From contig NZ_CAJXNN010000009.1 in NCBI RefSeq assembly GCF_913057115.1, forward strand, positions 29,444 to 93,443: 64,000 nucleotides of DNA, given 5' to 3'. The position numbers and the translations under genes were made by a program. Origin of the DNA: an uncultured Roseovarius sp. (GTDB taxonomy: Bacteria; Pseudomonadota; Alphaproteobacteria; Rhodobacterales; Rhodobacteraceae). The notes under the pieces were generated by a model that did no database searches, had not been told where the DNA came from, and worked only from the letters and a program-made list of their open reading frames with translations. This document shows positions 16,666-25,352 of the stretch, piece by piece; positions within the stretch are counted from its first letter, which is position 1; each line of letters starts with the position of its first letter.

Positions 16666-18038
16666 TGTTTCTGTCTGTCTTCGAGATGTTCAAAGTGGGC
16701 ATCGGCCCCTCGTCGTCGCACACCATGGGCCCCATGGTCGCCGCCGCGCGCTTTCTCGACAAGATGCGCGCCGCCCCGTTCGAGGCGCATGGTTTGCGCG
16801 GCTCGCTGCATGGCAGCCTCGCCTTCACCGGCGTCGGCCACGCCACCGACCGCGCCACCATCCTTGGCCTCGCGGGCTTCCTGCCCGACACCTATGACCA
16901 CGACAAAGCCGAGGAGGTGCTGGCGCAAATCCGCGACACCCACACCGTCCGCCCCCCCGGCCTGCCGGAATTGCAGTTCCACCCCAAGGATGACCTGACC
17001 TTCGATTTCGGCCCCAACCTGCCGGGCCATGCCAATGGCATGATCCTGATGGCCACCGACGCCCAGGGCGACGTGATCTTGCAAGAAACCTATTACTCCA
17101 TCGGCGGCGGCTTCGTGATGACCGAAGGGGAACTGGCCCAAGGCCGCAATACCGATGAGGGCGACCCGGTGCCCTACCCCTTCAAATCCGCCGCCGAAAT
17201 GCTGGAAATGGCCGAGACATCCGGCAAAACTATTGCCCAGATGAAAAAGGCCAACGAACATTCCCGCGGCGGGCCGGAAAACTTGGCGTCAGGCGTTGCG
17301 CGCATCTGGCAGGTGATGGATGACTGCATCGAACGCGGCATGCACACCGATGGCGAATTGCCCGGTGGCCTGATGGTGCGCCGCCGCGCCAAGGGCATCC
17401 GCGATGCCCTGCTGGCCGAACGCGGCACCAACCTGCAAGCCCCGCACAAGATCAACGACTGGATCAGCCTCTACGCCATGGCGGTGAACGAAGAAAACGC
17501 CGCTGGCGGTCAGGTGGTGACCGCCCCCACCAACGGCGCGGCGGGCGTGGTGCCGGCTGTCATCAAATACTGGCTGGAACATGTCCCCGGCGCGTCTGAG
17601 GCGCAGATCGAAGATTTCCTGCTGACCGCCGCCGCCATCGGCGGGCTGGTTAAATACAACGCTTCGATTTCAGGGGCCGAAGCGGGCTGTCAGGCCGAAG
17701 TCGGCAGCGCCTCGGCCATGGGCGCGGCGGGCTTGGCCGCCGTTCTGGGCGGCACGCCGGAGCAGATCGAAAACGCCGCCGAGATTGCGCTTGAGCATCA
17801 CTTGGGCATGACCTGCGACCCGGTCAAAGGGCTTGTGCAGGTGCCCTGTATCGAACGCAACGGGCTGGGCGCGATCAAGGCGGTCTCCGCCGCTTCGCTG
17901 GCCCTGCGCGGCGACGGCACGCACCTTGTCCCCCTCGACGCCTGCATCGAAACCATGCGCCAGACGGGCGCGGATATGAGCGAGAAATACAAGGAAACCT
18001 CACTGGGTGGTCTCGCCGTCAACGTGCCCAACTGCTGA
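16665..18038 (+). CDS. sdaA: L-serine ammonia-lyase (single-chain, 4Fe-4S)
   Basis: This 457-residue enzyme converts L-serine to pyruvate and ammonia. The N-terminal beta domain starts [20 protein letters not shown], the family hallmark. The alpha domain carries [20 protein letters not shown], and cysteines in [10 protein letters not shown] and [10 protein letters not shown] ligate the oxygen-sensitive Fe-S cluster. Alpha and beta domains are fused in one chain as in most Gram-negatives. The start shares one base with the GST stop, with GGAAGGGAG upstream. A cluster of four perfect palindromes follows the stop and may end the transcript. Confidence 0.96.
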   Translation: MFLSVFEMFKVGIGPSSSHTMGPMVAAARFLDKMRAAPFEAHGLRGSLHGSLAFTGVGHATDRATILGLAGFLPDTYDHDKAEEVLAQIRDTHTVRPPGLPELQFHPKDDLTFDFGPNLPGHANGMILMATDAQGDVILQETYYSIGGGFVMTEGELAQGRNTDEGDPVPYPFKSAAEMLEMAETSGKTIAQMKKANEHSRGGPENLASGVARIWQVMDDCIERGMHTDGELPGGLMVRRRAKGIRDALLAERGTNLQAPHKINDWISLYAMAVNEENAAGGQVVTAPTNGAAGVVPAVIKYWLEHVPGASEAQIEDFLLTAAAIGGLVKYNASISGAEAGCQAEVGSASAMGAAGLAAVLGGTPEQIENAAEIALEHHLGMTCDPVKGLVQVPCIERNGLGAIKAVSAASLALRGDGTHLVPLDACIETMRQTGADMSEKYKETSLGGLAVNVPNC

Positions 18039-18061
18039 CCGGGCTTGACGGGGCCTGACCC

Positions 18062-18157
18062 GCAAGGCGTTTCGAAACGCCTTGCCCCAAGCGCCTTGCA
18101 AGGCGCTTCCCACGCGATTTCGAAATCGCGTCCCCAAGGCCTTTCGAAAGGCCTTGG
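18062..18157. repeat. Cluster of four perfect palindromes after sdaA
   Basis: Four exact palindromes lie head to tail: 18062-18085 (24 bp, core TTTCGAAA), 18089-18108 (20 bp, core CTTGCAAG), 18112-18131 (20 bp, core TTTCGAAA) and 18134-18157 (24 bp, core TTTCGAAA). Each would form a hairpin in RNA from either strand. No T-run follows. A related pair lies at 35519-35567. They look like a dispersed REP-like element that may act as a transcript 3' end. Confidence 0.85.
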
Positions 18158-18228
18158 CCCGACTGCCCCTTTGACAAACCGCCGCTTTTGGTGAACGTGG
18201 GCCAAGACAAAACGCAAGGCCCACGCAT

Positions 18229-19161
18229 ATGTCCCAAAACACTGCCACCACCTCGCTCGGCATCCTGCTCATGGTGGGGTTCTGCATCTTGGCCCCGCTG
18301 CAAGACAGCTTTGCCAAGCTGACCAGCCATGACATCGCCATCGGCCAGATCGCCGCCACACGGTTTGTCTTTCAGGTAGCGCTTTTGCTGCCCTTGGCGG
18401 CCTTTTTCGGCTGGCTGCACCGCCCACGCTCAGGCGAAATTGCCCTGCACCTCATTCGCGGTGTGCTTCTCCTCGTCGCCACGGCCTGCTTCTTCACCGC
18501 CCTGCGCTTCATGCCCATCGCCGATGCCATCGCGATTTTCTTCGTGGAGCCGTTCATCCTGACTCTCCTCGGCGGCCTCCTGCTTGGTGAACCGCTCGGC
18601 CCGCGCCGCTATATCGCCTGTGCCGTCGGCTTTGCCGGTGCGCTGCTCATCATCCAACCCAGCTTTCAAAGGGTCGGCCCCGTCGCCCTCCTGCCGCTGG
18701 TCACAGCGCTTTGCTTTGCCTTCTACATGATCCTCACGCGGCGCATGGCGACCCGGATGCACCCGATCACCCTTCAGGTCTACACCGGCACCGCCGCATT
18801 GGTCCTCGCCCTGCCGATCCTCGCCATGGCCGATGGCTCCGGCATCGGTCCGCTTGACCCAAGCTGGCCCAGCGGGCGCGATATCTGGTTCCTCTGCGGC
18901 CTCGGCATCATCGCCACGCTCAGCCATGTCTGCATCAGCTTCGCGCTCTCGCTCGCGCCCGCCTCGCTTCTGGCCCCGCTGCAATATCTTGAAATCGTCG
19001 CCGCCACCGCGCTTGGCTACTGGATTTTCAGCGACCTGCCCAATGCGCTCAGCTTTGCAGGCATCGCATTGATCGTCGCCTCGGGGCTTTACGTCTTTTT
19101 CCGCGAACGGCAGCTCGAACGCCAACTCGAACGGAAAAACCGCCCCGTCACCCCGCCCTAG
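18229..19161 (+). CDS. DMT-superfamily (EamA) transporter
   Basis: This 310-residue protein has about ten hydrophobic helices forming two EamA repeats. The first is around LLMVGFCILAPLQDSFAKL and the second around VALLPLVTALCFAFYMILTRR. The RFVFQVALLLPLA and PIADAIAIFFVEPFILTLLGG segments are typical of drug/metabolite exporters. The C-terminus is basic (RQLERQLERKNRP). The substrate is unknown. It is separated from sdaA by 190 bases of palindromes, so it probably has its own promoter. Confidence 0.9.
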   Translation: MSQNTATTSLGILLMVGFCILAPLQDSFAKLTSHDIAIGQIAATRFVFQVALLLPLAAFFGWLHRPRSGEIALHLIRGVLLLVATACFFTALRFMPIADAIAIFFVEPFILTLLGGLLLGEPLGPRRYIACAVGFAGALLIIQPSFQRVGPVALLPLVTALCFAFYMILTRRMATRMHPITLQVYTGTAALVLALPILAMADGSGIGPLDPSWPSGRDIWFLCGLGIIATLSHVCISFALSLAPASLLAPLQYLEIVAATALGYWIFSDLPNALSFAGIALIVASGLYVFFRERQLERQLERKNRPVTPP

Positions 19162-19173
19162 AAACCGAATGCC

Positions 19174-20172
19174 TCAGGCGGCACAAGTGCCGCCAAAGGC
19201 ATGACGGCGGACCGCCTCGGGCCTCTCGCCATACTTGCGGTGAAACCACTTCTTCATCAGTGTTACATTGGAAAAGCCGCAGGCGACCGAAACCTCCCCC
19301 AAGGGCATCGGGGTCTGCTGCAACAGGCGATGCGCCCGCTCCAACCGCATATCGCGATACACCCGCAGCGGCGATTGCTTCAGCATGTCACGAAACCCAC
19401 GCTCCAGCTTGCGGGGGGAGACATCCAGCAGATCGGCAATCTGCCCCACGGTCAGGGTATCCTCCAGATGCTCCTGCATGATCTGCAAGGCCTCGCAAAT
19501 CACCTCGTCTCCCTGCGCCATTCGCTTGTAGCGCCAATGCTCGCCTGCAACGGTATCGCCTTCCGGCTCGGTCAGGCCAAGGTACCGCGACAGGGCCGAG
19601 CGCGTGAACTCTCCATCCCGCGCGCCGACCAGTTCAACGATCATGCGCATCGCCGCCGCCGGACTGATCGCGCTCGACAGGGCCTTGTGATGACAGGTCG
19701 CGCCCTCATCCACCTCCAGCCCTTTGCCCAACTCCTCTACACCGGGGCGAAAATTCGGGTGAACGGCCAATCGCTTGGTTCCCAGAACACCAGCCGTCAA
19801 AGGCACGAAAACCGCAGCGCCCACCACGCAGACCCGCGCGGCATCACGAATGGCCCGGCGCAGGGCCGCCACCCGCGCCGCATCAGGCCGCCAAGCGCGC
19901 TCCAGTCCCCCGATCAGTACCAAGATCTGGCCCGCATCACACAGCGGGCCATCGACCGCCTCAAGGCCCTCGTCACCGCTCAGGTGCCGCCAGCCATAGG
20001 TCTCGCGCCCGGTCAAACGGTTCGCCGCACGCAGCACATCAATACAGGCCTCCGCCGCGAACCCGACGCTTGCATCCTGACTTACGAATACAAACTCACC
20101 CGCAAGGCTGCGCTTGGCCTGCGCCATACCGGGCAGGGCGGGCCGATCTGTCTCAAGGTTTTCCAGATACAT
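19174..20172 (-). CDS. GlxA family transcriptional regulator (DJ-1/PfpI + AraC)
   Basis: This 332-residue regulator has an N-terminal DJ-1/PfpI-like amidotransferase-fold domain (FVFVSQDASVGFAAEACIDVLRAANRL; ILVLIGGLERAW), without an intact catalytic nucleophile cysteine that I can confirm. A C-terminal AraC HTH follows (TVGQIADLLDVSPRKLERGF and LGEVSVACGFSNVTLMKKWF). GlxA-type regulators (GbdR, ArgR, CdhR) control betaine, carnitine and arginine catabolism. It lies 42 bases downstream of soxG on the same strand, so control of the sarcosine/betaine route is likely. A second GlxA-type gene flanks the operon on the other side. Confidence 0.92.
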   Translation of the reverse strand: MYLENLETDRPALPGMAQAKRSLAGEFVFVSQDASVGFAAEACIDVLRAANRLTGRETYGWRHLSGDEGLEAVDGPLCDAGQILVLIGGLERAWRPDAARVAALRRAIRDAARVCVVGAAVFVPLTAGVLGTKRLAVHPNFRPGVEELGKGLEVDEGATCHHKALSSAISPAAAMRMIVELVGARDGEFTRSALSRYLGLTEPEGDTVAGEHWRYKRMAQGDEVICEALQIMQEHLEDTLTVGQIADLLDVSPRKLERGFRDMLKQSPLRVYRDMRLERAHRLLQQTPMPLGEVSVACGFSNVTLMKKWFHRKYGERPEAVRRHAFGGTCAA

Positions 20173-20214
20173 GATGAAACTCCCCTAGCTGACAGGCGGC
20201 ACGCCCGCGTTACG

Positions 20215-20778
20215 TTAACTTACATTCTTCATGGATTGGTGCAGCGCATGCTGGAACGTCCCCGCCGAGGACGAAGCCGAGAGCAACAGATAGGCCTCCT
20301 CGCCGGTGCGGATGATCAAAACGCCCAAGTGCTCCATCACCGTGCGCGCCGCCTGATCCACACCAAAGGCATCAGGGTGCAGGTCCAGCGGGCAAATCCG
20401 CTCCAAGGCGTCACGACAGCGCGCGCCAGAGATCTCAAGCGCGACCCAAACATCGGTCTGATCGGTGGTATAGGCCTTGCCCTTCAGCTTTTCGGCCACG
20501 AGGGCCTCGGCAGTCGGTTCCGTATGGGTAAAGATCACAAACCCCTGATCCAGACCCAATCGCACCAGCCGCGCGTCACCGGCCACAACCGATTGCCCCA
20601 CCTCGGGCAAGGCCACGCCATAAGCGGCCTTGACCGCCTTCTCCGCCGCCGCCTCGCCGCCCAGCGGCAAGGCGATGGAAACGATCGCCACCCCCTCAGG
20701 CGCTCGCAACCGGATGCCCCCAAGTGTTTCGTCATAACCCGCCAGCGGCGGGGCCGATATCAAGCTGAACTCAGGCAC
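20215..20778 (-). CDS. soxG: Sarcosine oxidase gamma subunit
   Basis: This 187-residue protein is the gamma subunit of heterotetrameric sarcosine oxidase, structurally like a T-protein/YgfZ domain. It is the least conserved subunit. The identification rests on its place immediately after soxA and on GIRLRAPEGVAIVSIALPLGGE and the C-terminal EEAYLLLSASSSAGTFQHALHQSM segments. The start is probably GTG 20778 (PEFSLISAPPLAGYDETLGG), which overlaps the soxA stop by 8 bases. A longer frame reaching 20925 would run into soxA and has no support. Confidence 0.9.
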   Translation of the reverse strand: MPEFSLISAPPLAGYDETLGGIRLRAPEGVAIVSIALPLGGEAAAEKAVKAAYGVALPEVGQSVVAGDARLVRLGLDQGFVIFTHTEPTAEALVAEKLKGKAYTTDQTDVWVALEISGARCRDALERICPLDLHPDAFGVDQAARTVMEHLGVLIIRTGEEAYLLLSASSSAGTFQHALHQSMKNVS

Positions 20779-23719
20779 GCAGACGCTCTCCTTCCGGGTC
20801 GATGAAATGGGCCGAGACCACCTCGACAAGCACTTCGCGGCCATGCACGGGGCTGACGGCGCGCAGAATCTCGCCCTTGCGGGTATCGCCACTTTTGATG
20901 AAACCAAGGCCGATGGAATGCCCAAGGCTGGGCGAATAGGCCACCGATGTCATCCAGCCCTGATCGTTGTCCATATTGGCCGAGGCATTGCGGTTGATGA
21001 AATGCATGCCCGCAATCAGCGGCTCCGCCGGGTTCACCGGCTTCAGCCCCATCAGCTTCACCGCATCCTCGCGCAGCATCTCGGGCCGCTGGCTCAGCAC
21101 ATTACCGATGCATTCCTTTTTCTGGCTCACCATCCGGCCCATGCCAAGGTTATGCGCCGTGGTTTGCCCGTTCAGCTCATTACCCGCCGCATGGCCCTTC
21201 TCGATGCGCATGACGCCCAGCGCCTCGGTCCCATACGGCACCGCATCGAACTCGCGCCCTGCCTCCATCAACACATCCATCATGGAGTTGCCATAGCGCG
21301 CCGGCACGGCGATCTCATAAGCCAATTCCCCCGAGAACGAGATCCGGAACAACCTCGCGGGCATCCCGCCGCAAACCGTCACCTCGCCACAGGCCATGAA
21401 GGGGAAGGCCTCATTCGACAGGTCGTGCTCCTTGTCCACGACCTTCTGCAACAACTTGCGGGAATTGGGGCCAGCCACGGCAAACTGCGCCCAGCCATCG
21501 GTGGTGGAAATCAGGTGCACGTCCAGATTGGGCCACAGGCATTGCCGTGCAAACTCCAACCGACGGAAAACGACAACCGCATTGGCTGTGGTCGTGGTCA
21601 TCACGAAATGGTTTTCCCCCATCCGCGCGGTGGTGCCATCGTCATAGGCAATCCCATCCTCGCGCAGCATCAGACCATAGCGCACCTTGCCCACGGCAAG
21701 CGTGGCAAAGCCGTTGCAATAGACCTTGTTCAGGAACTCGGCCGCATCCTTGCCTTGAATGTCGATCTTGCCCAGCGTGGTCACATCGCAAATACCCACC
21801 GAATTGCGGGTCATCTCGACCTCACGATCAACCGAGTCGCGCCAGCCCTTCTCGCCGTCCCGAGCAAACCACTGCGCCCGCAGCCAATTGCCCACCTCCA
21901 CGAAAGTCGCGCCGTTTTCCTCGGCCCAGTTGTGGCTTGGCGTCAAACGATAGGGGCGGAAATCCTTGCCCCGCGCCCGACCGGCCAGCGCACCCATGGG
22001 CACCGGCGTATAAGGCGGGCGGAAAATCGTCGTGCCGACCTCGGGAATGGTCTTGCCCGCTTCCTCGGCCAGAATCGCCAAACCCGCGATGTTCGAGGTC
22101 TTGCCCTGATCCGTCGCCATGCCCAGCGTCGTGTAACGCTTCAACAACTCGACCGAGCGGAAGCCCTCACGATTGGCCAGCTTCACATCCTTGACGGTCA
22201 CATCATTCTGCTGATCGACCCAGGCGCGCTTCTTGCTTTCCTTCACATGCCAGAAGGCCGCCGCCTCACGCGGTTCATCCTCGGCCTCAGGCACGTCGAC
22301 ATTCGCTACCGTATGGCCCAGCGCCTCAAGCTGCGCCTTGGCCTGCGCCTGGCCCTCGGCCAATGCGGCGGCCAGCGTCATTTGCCCGTTCGCAGCCCCC
22401 GCCACGGCCATACCGGGCGGCAGCGCGCCACCGGGCACAAAGGCCTGCAAATCGTCGCGCCACTCCGGGCGGCCCCGCTGGTGACAGGTCAAATGCACAT
22501 TCGGGTTCCACCCGCCCGACACCGCCAAGCAATCCACCGGGATCACCTGCCCATCGGTCAGGGTGATCGCCTTCACGCCCTTGCGGCCCACGGTATCCAT
22601 CACCGCAGCCCCGCGAACGTGCCGCGCGCCGGGCACCTCGCAAACCGCCGGCTTGTCACGGCTGTCAATCACCGCGACCACCTCAACGCCTTTACCGGCC
22701 AAATCCTTGGCCGTGCGCCAGCCATCGTCGTTGTTGGTGAACACCGCCACATGATGCCCCGGCGTCACGCCAAAGCGGTTCACATAGGCGCGCACAGCCC
22801 CCGCCATCATCACACCGGGCCGGTCGTTGTTGCCAAAGGCAATTGGCCGCTCGGTCGCCCCCGCCGCCAGAACCGCCCGCTTGGAATAAATCCGCCACAG
22901 GATTTGCCGGGGCTTACCGCCACTTTCGGCCAAATGATCGGTACAACGCTCCAACGCGCCATAAACCCCGTGGTCATAAGCGCCATATACCGTGGTGCGC
23001 GGCATCACGCGGACATTCGGCATATCCGCCAATTCCGCCACCACCCGTGCTGCCCAATCGGCCCCCGCCATACCACCCAATTCCAGCGTCTCGGCATTGA
23101 GCCGCCCACCGGGCGCGAAATCCTCATCAGCCAGAATAACCCGCGCCCCGCTGCGCGCCGCCACCAGCGCAGCCATCAACCCCGATGGCCCCGCGCCGAT
23201 GACCAACAGATCACAATGCAAGAACCCCTTGTCGTAATGGTCGGGGTCTTCCTGCATCGACAACCGGCCCAAGCCCGCCGAGGACCGGATCACCGGCTCA
23301 TAGAGTTTTTCCCAAAAGGCCCGCGGCCACATGAAAGTCTTGTAATAGAACCCAGCACTCAGGAACGGCGACATCAGGTCGGTCACCGCCATCAGATCCC
23401 ACTCCAAGGATCCGCGATGGTTCTGGCTCGTGGCGCTCAGGCCTTCGAACAACTCTACGGTCGTCGCCCGCGTATTGGGTTCCTGATGCGCCCCGGTTCG
23501 CAACTGCACCAGCGCATTGGGCTCTTCACTCCCGCAGGTAAACACCCCACGCGGGCGGTGATACTTGAACGATCGCCCCACCAGCTTTTTACCATTCGCC
23601 AAAAGCGCCGAGGCCAGCGTATCGCCGGGATGCCCCTTCATCCACCTGTCGTTAAACCGAAAGCTGATCTCGCGGCTCCGGTCCACCTGACCGTCACCAA
23701 TCCGATGTGTCTGGCTCAT
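20771..23719 (-). CDS. soxA: Sarcosine oxidase alpha subunit
   Basis: This 982-residue subunit binds NAD+ and tetrahydrofolate. It channels the C1 unit from sarcosine oxidation to 5,10-methylene-THF. The N-terminal BFD-like/2Fe-2S-lacking domain carries FRFNDRWMKGHPGDTLASALL. The Rossmann motif is LLVIGAGPSGLMAALVAARSG (about residue 170). The C-terminal half is an aminomethyltransferase (GcvT) domain, with VGICDVTTLGKIDIQG and the YGTEALGVMRIEKGH region. The length fits TSOX-type alpha subunits (about 960-1000). It overlaps the soxD stop by 4 bases. Confidence 0.97.
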   Translation of the reverse strand: MSQTHRIGDGQVDRSREISFRFNDRWMKGHPGDTLASALLANGKKLVGRSFKYHRPRGVFTCGSEEPNALVQLRTGAHQEPNTRATTVELFEGLSATSQNHRGSLEWDLMAVTDLMSPFLSAGFYYKTFMWPRAFWEKLYEPVIRSSAGLGRLSMQEDPDHYDKGFLHCDLLVIGAGPSGLMAALVAARSGARVILADEDFAPGGRLNAETLELGGMAGADWAARVVAELADMPNVRVMPRTTVYGAYDHGVYGALERCTDHLAESGGKPRQILWRIYSKRAVLAAGATERPIAFGNNDRPGVMMAGAVRAYVNRFGVTPGHHVAVFTNNDDGWRTAKDLAGKGVEVVAVIDSRDKPAVCEVPGARHVRGAAVMDTVGRKGVKAITLTDGQVIPVDCLAVSGGWNPNVHLTCHQRGRPEWRDDLQAFVPGGALPPGMAVAGAANGQMTLAAALAEGQAQAKAQLEALGHTVANVDVPEAEDEPREAAAFWHVKESKKRAWVDQQNDVTVKDVKLANREGFRSVELLKRYTTLGMATDQGKTSNIAGLAILAEEAGKTIPEVGTTIFRPPYTPVPMGALAGRARGKDFRPYRLTPSHNWAEENGATFVEVGNWLRAQWFARDGEKGWRDSVDREVEMTRNSVGICDVTTLGKIDIQGKDAAEFLNKVYCNGFATLAVGKVRYGLMLREDGIAYDDGTTARMGENHFVMTTTTANAVVVFRRLEFARQCLWPNLDVHLISTTDGWAQFAVAGPNSRKLLQKVVDKEHDLSNEAFPFMACGEVTVCGGMPARLFRISFSGELAYEIAVPARYGNSMMDVLMEAGREFDAVPYGTEALGVMRIEKGHAAGNELNGQTTAHNLGMGRMVSQKKECIGNVLSQRPEMLREDAVKLMGLKPVNPAEPLIAGMHFINRNASANMDNDQGWMTSVAYSPSLGHSIGLGFIKSGDTRKGEILRAVSPVHGREVLVEVVSAHFIDPEGERLRA

Positions 23720-24003
23720 CTGTCGCGCCCCCGCGCCCGGGCCACATCCCGGGCCAGTTCCACCTGTGTAATCTCATGCGTCGTGGTGTCCCGTGTCACC
23801 ACAAGCCACGAACGGTCGCCCTGCTCGTGATACCAAAGCTCTTGATGCGCCCCCGCCGGATTGTCCCGCAAATAGCCATAGGCGTGGAACTGCGCTGCCG
23901 CATCCTCAGCCTCCCAATCGGGCCGGTCGATCAGGCTCGCATCGCCCAGATACACAAACTCCGCAGCATCGCGCGGGCCAAGAAGGGGATGGTTGATAAT
24001 CAT
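23716..24003 (-). CDS. soxD: Sarcosine oxidase delta subunit, variant without zinc cysteines
   Basis: This 95-residue protein is placed between soxB and soxA exactly as SoxD is. It retains the family frame: GPRDAAEFVYLGDAS aligns with the GPR-x-EF-x-GG start, and ELWYHEQGDRSWLVVTRDTTTHEI aligns with the W-x-H-x(2)-GC-R-W core. Canonical delta subunits bind zinc with three cysteines and a histidine. Here the CPxCGPR start reads HPLLGPR, and the third cysteine is Asp (GDRSW); only the His remains. There are no cysteines in the chain. It may therefore be a zinc-free structural variant. ATG 24003 was chosen because the ORF upstream overlaps soxB. Confidence 0.9.
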   Translation of the reverse strand: MIINHPLLGPRDAAEFVYLGDASLIDRPDWEAEDAAAQFHAYGYLRDNPAGAHQELWYHEQGDRSWLVVTRDTTTHEITQVELARDVARARGRDR

Positions 24004-24016
24004 GCTCTGGCCTCCC

Positions 24017-25267
24017 TCAATGCAGGTTGGGCTGATTGCCCACGCCTTTTTCGTCAATCAGGTTGCCGGTCATGAACCGATCCAACCGCATCTGCGTGGC
24101 CACCGGGTGCGGCTCTCCCTTGGCCAACAAATGCGCATAACAAAAGCCGCTGGCCGGGGTCGCCTTGAACCCGCCGTAGCACCAACCGCCATTGAAATAG
24201 AGGCCCTCGATGTGGGTCTTGTCGATGAAGGGCGAACCATCCATCGACATATCCATGATCCCGCCCCAGGACCGCAGCAACCTTGCACGCCCGATCATCG
24301 GCATGATCGCCATGCCACCCTCGGCCACGTCCTCGACCACCGGCAGGTTGCCGCGCTGCGCATAGGAATTGTACCCGTCGATATCGCCGCCAAAGACCAA
24401 CCCACCCTTGTCCGACTGGCTGACATAAAAATGCCCCGCGCCAAAGGTGATGACCCCGGGGATCACCGGCTTCAGCCCCTCGGTCACAAAGGCCTGCAAG
24501 ACATGGCTCTCGATCGGCAGGCGCATCCCGGCCTTCTCCATCACCCGGCCCGAAGACCCGGCCACACAAACCGCCACCTTCTTGGCCCGGATCGCCCCAC
24601 GCGAGGTTTGCACGCCGGTGCAGCGCCCGTTCTCGATGTCGAACCCTGTAACCTCGCAGTTCTGGATAATGTCCACACCCCGCGCATCCGCCCCCCGGGC
24701 ATAGCCCCAGGCCACCGCGTCATGCCGCACCGTGCCACCGCGCCGCTGAAACAAACCACCCTTGATCGGAAACCGCGCATTGTCGAAATCCAGAAACGGT
24801 AGTTCGGCCCGCAACTGATCGGCATCGGCAATCTCGGCATCCGCCCCGGCCAGCATCATGGCATTGGCCCGCCGTACAAAAGCATCCCGCTGCGCATCGC
24901 TGTGATAGAGGTTCAGGATCGACCGCTGGCTGACCATGGCGTTATAGTTGAAGTCCTGCTCCAACCCTTCCCACAGCTTCAGCGACATCTCGTAAAACGG
25001 CTCATTCCCCGGCAGCATGTAGTTCGAGCGGATGATCGTCGTGTTCCGCCCGATGTTGCCCGAGCCCAGCCAACCCTTTTCCAGCACCGCGATATTCTTG
25101 TGCCCGAATTCCTTGGCAAGGTAATAGGCCGTGGCAAGGCCATGCCCCCCGCCACCCACGATGACGATGTCATATTCGGCCTTCGGCTCCGGCTCCCGCC
25201 ACACGGACTTCCATCCCTTGTTGCCGGTCAGGCCCTCGCGGAGAATTCGTAAAGCACTGTAGCGCAT
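24017..25267 (-). CDS. soxB: Sarcosine oxidase beta subunit
   Basis: This 416-residue flavoprotein subunit carries the catalytic FAD and the covalently bound FMN. The FAD motif is DIVIVGGGGHGLATAYYLAKE (written within the 20-residue limit as VIVGGGGHGLATAYYL). The covalent FMN His lies in GGTVRHDAVAWG (about residue 173), matching the conserved GTxRHDAV of TSOX beta. The C-terminal GGWCYGGFKATPASGF segment is typical. It is first in soxB-soxD-soxA-soxG and oxidatively demethylates sarcosine to glycine with H2O2. ATG 25267 (MRYSALRIL) is preferred; the open frame continues upstream without family similarity. A GlxA regulator is divergent. Confidence 0.97.
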   Translation of the reverse strand: MRYSALRILREGLTGNKGWKSVWREPEPKAEYDIVIVGGGGHGLATAYYLAKEFGHKNIAVLEKGWLGSGNIGRNTTIIRSNYMLPGNEPFYEMSLKLWEGLEQDFNYNAMVSQRSILNLYHSDAQRDAFVRRANAMMLAGADAEIADADQLRAELPFLDFDNARFPIKGGLFQRRGGTVRHDAVAWGYARGADARGVDIIQNCEVTGFDIENGRCTGVQTSRGAIRAKKVAVCVAGSSGRVMEKAGMRLPIESHVLQAFVTEGLKPVIPGVITFGAGHFYVSQSDKGGLVFGGDIDGYNSYAQRGNLPVVEDVAEGGMAIMPMIGRARLLRSWGGIMDMSMDGSPFIDKTHIEGLYFNGGWCYGGFKATPASGFCYAHLLAKGEPHPVATQMRLDRFMTGNLIDEKGVGNQPNLH

Positions 25268-25352
25268 GGTCGGAAACCTCGTGTCTGCTCGCGCGACCAT
25301 GCCCTGACTCGCCCCCATAGACTTTTCCAAAACAGCCATATACTTGTCCGTT

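Noticed and set aside
20807..23830. A 1007-codon open frame on the plus strand across soxA
   Set aside because: It is the antisense of soxA in a GC-rich gene. The product is His/Arg/Gly-rich with no domains, while the minus strand encodes a full family protein.
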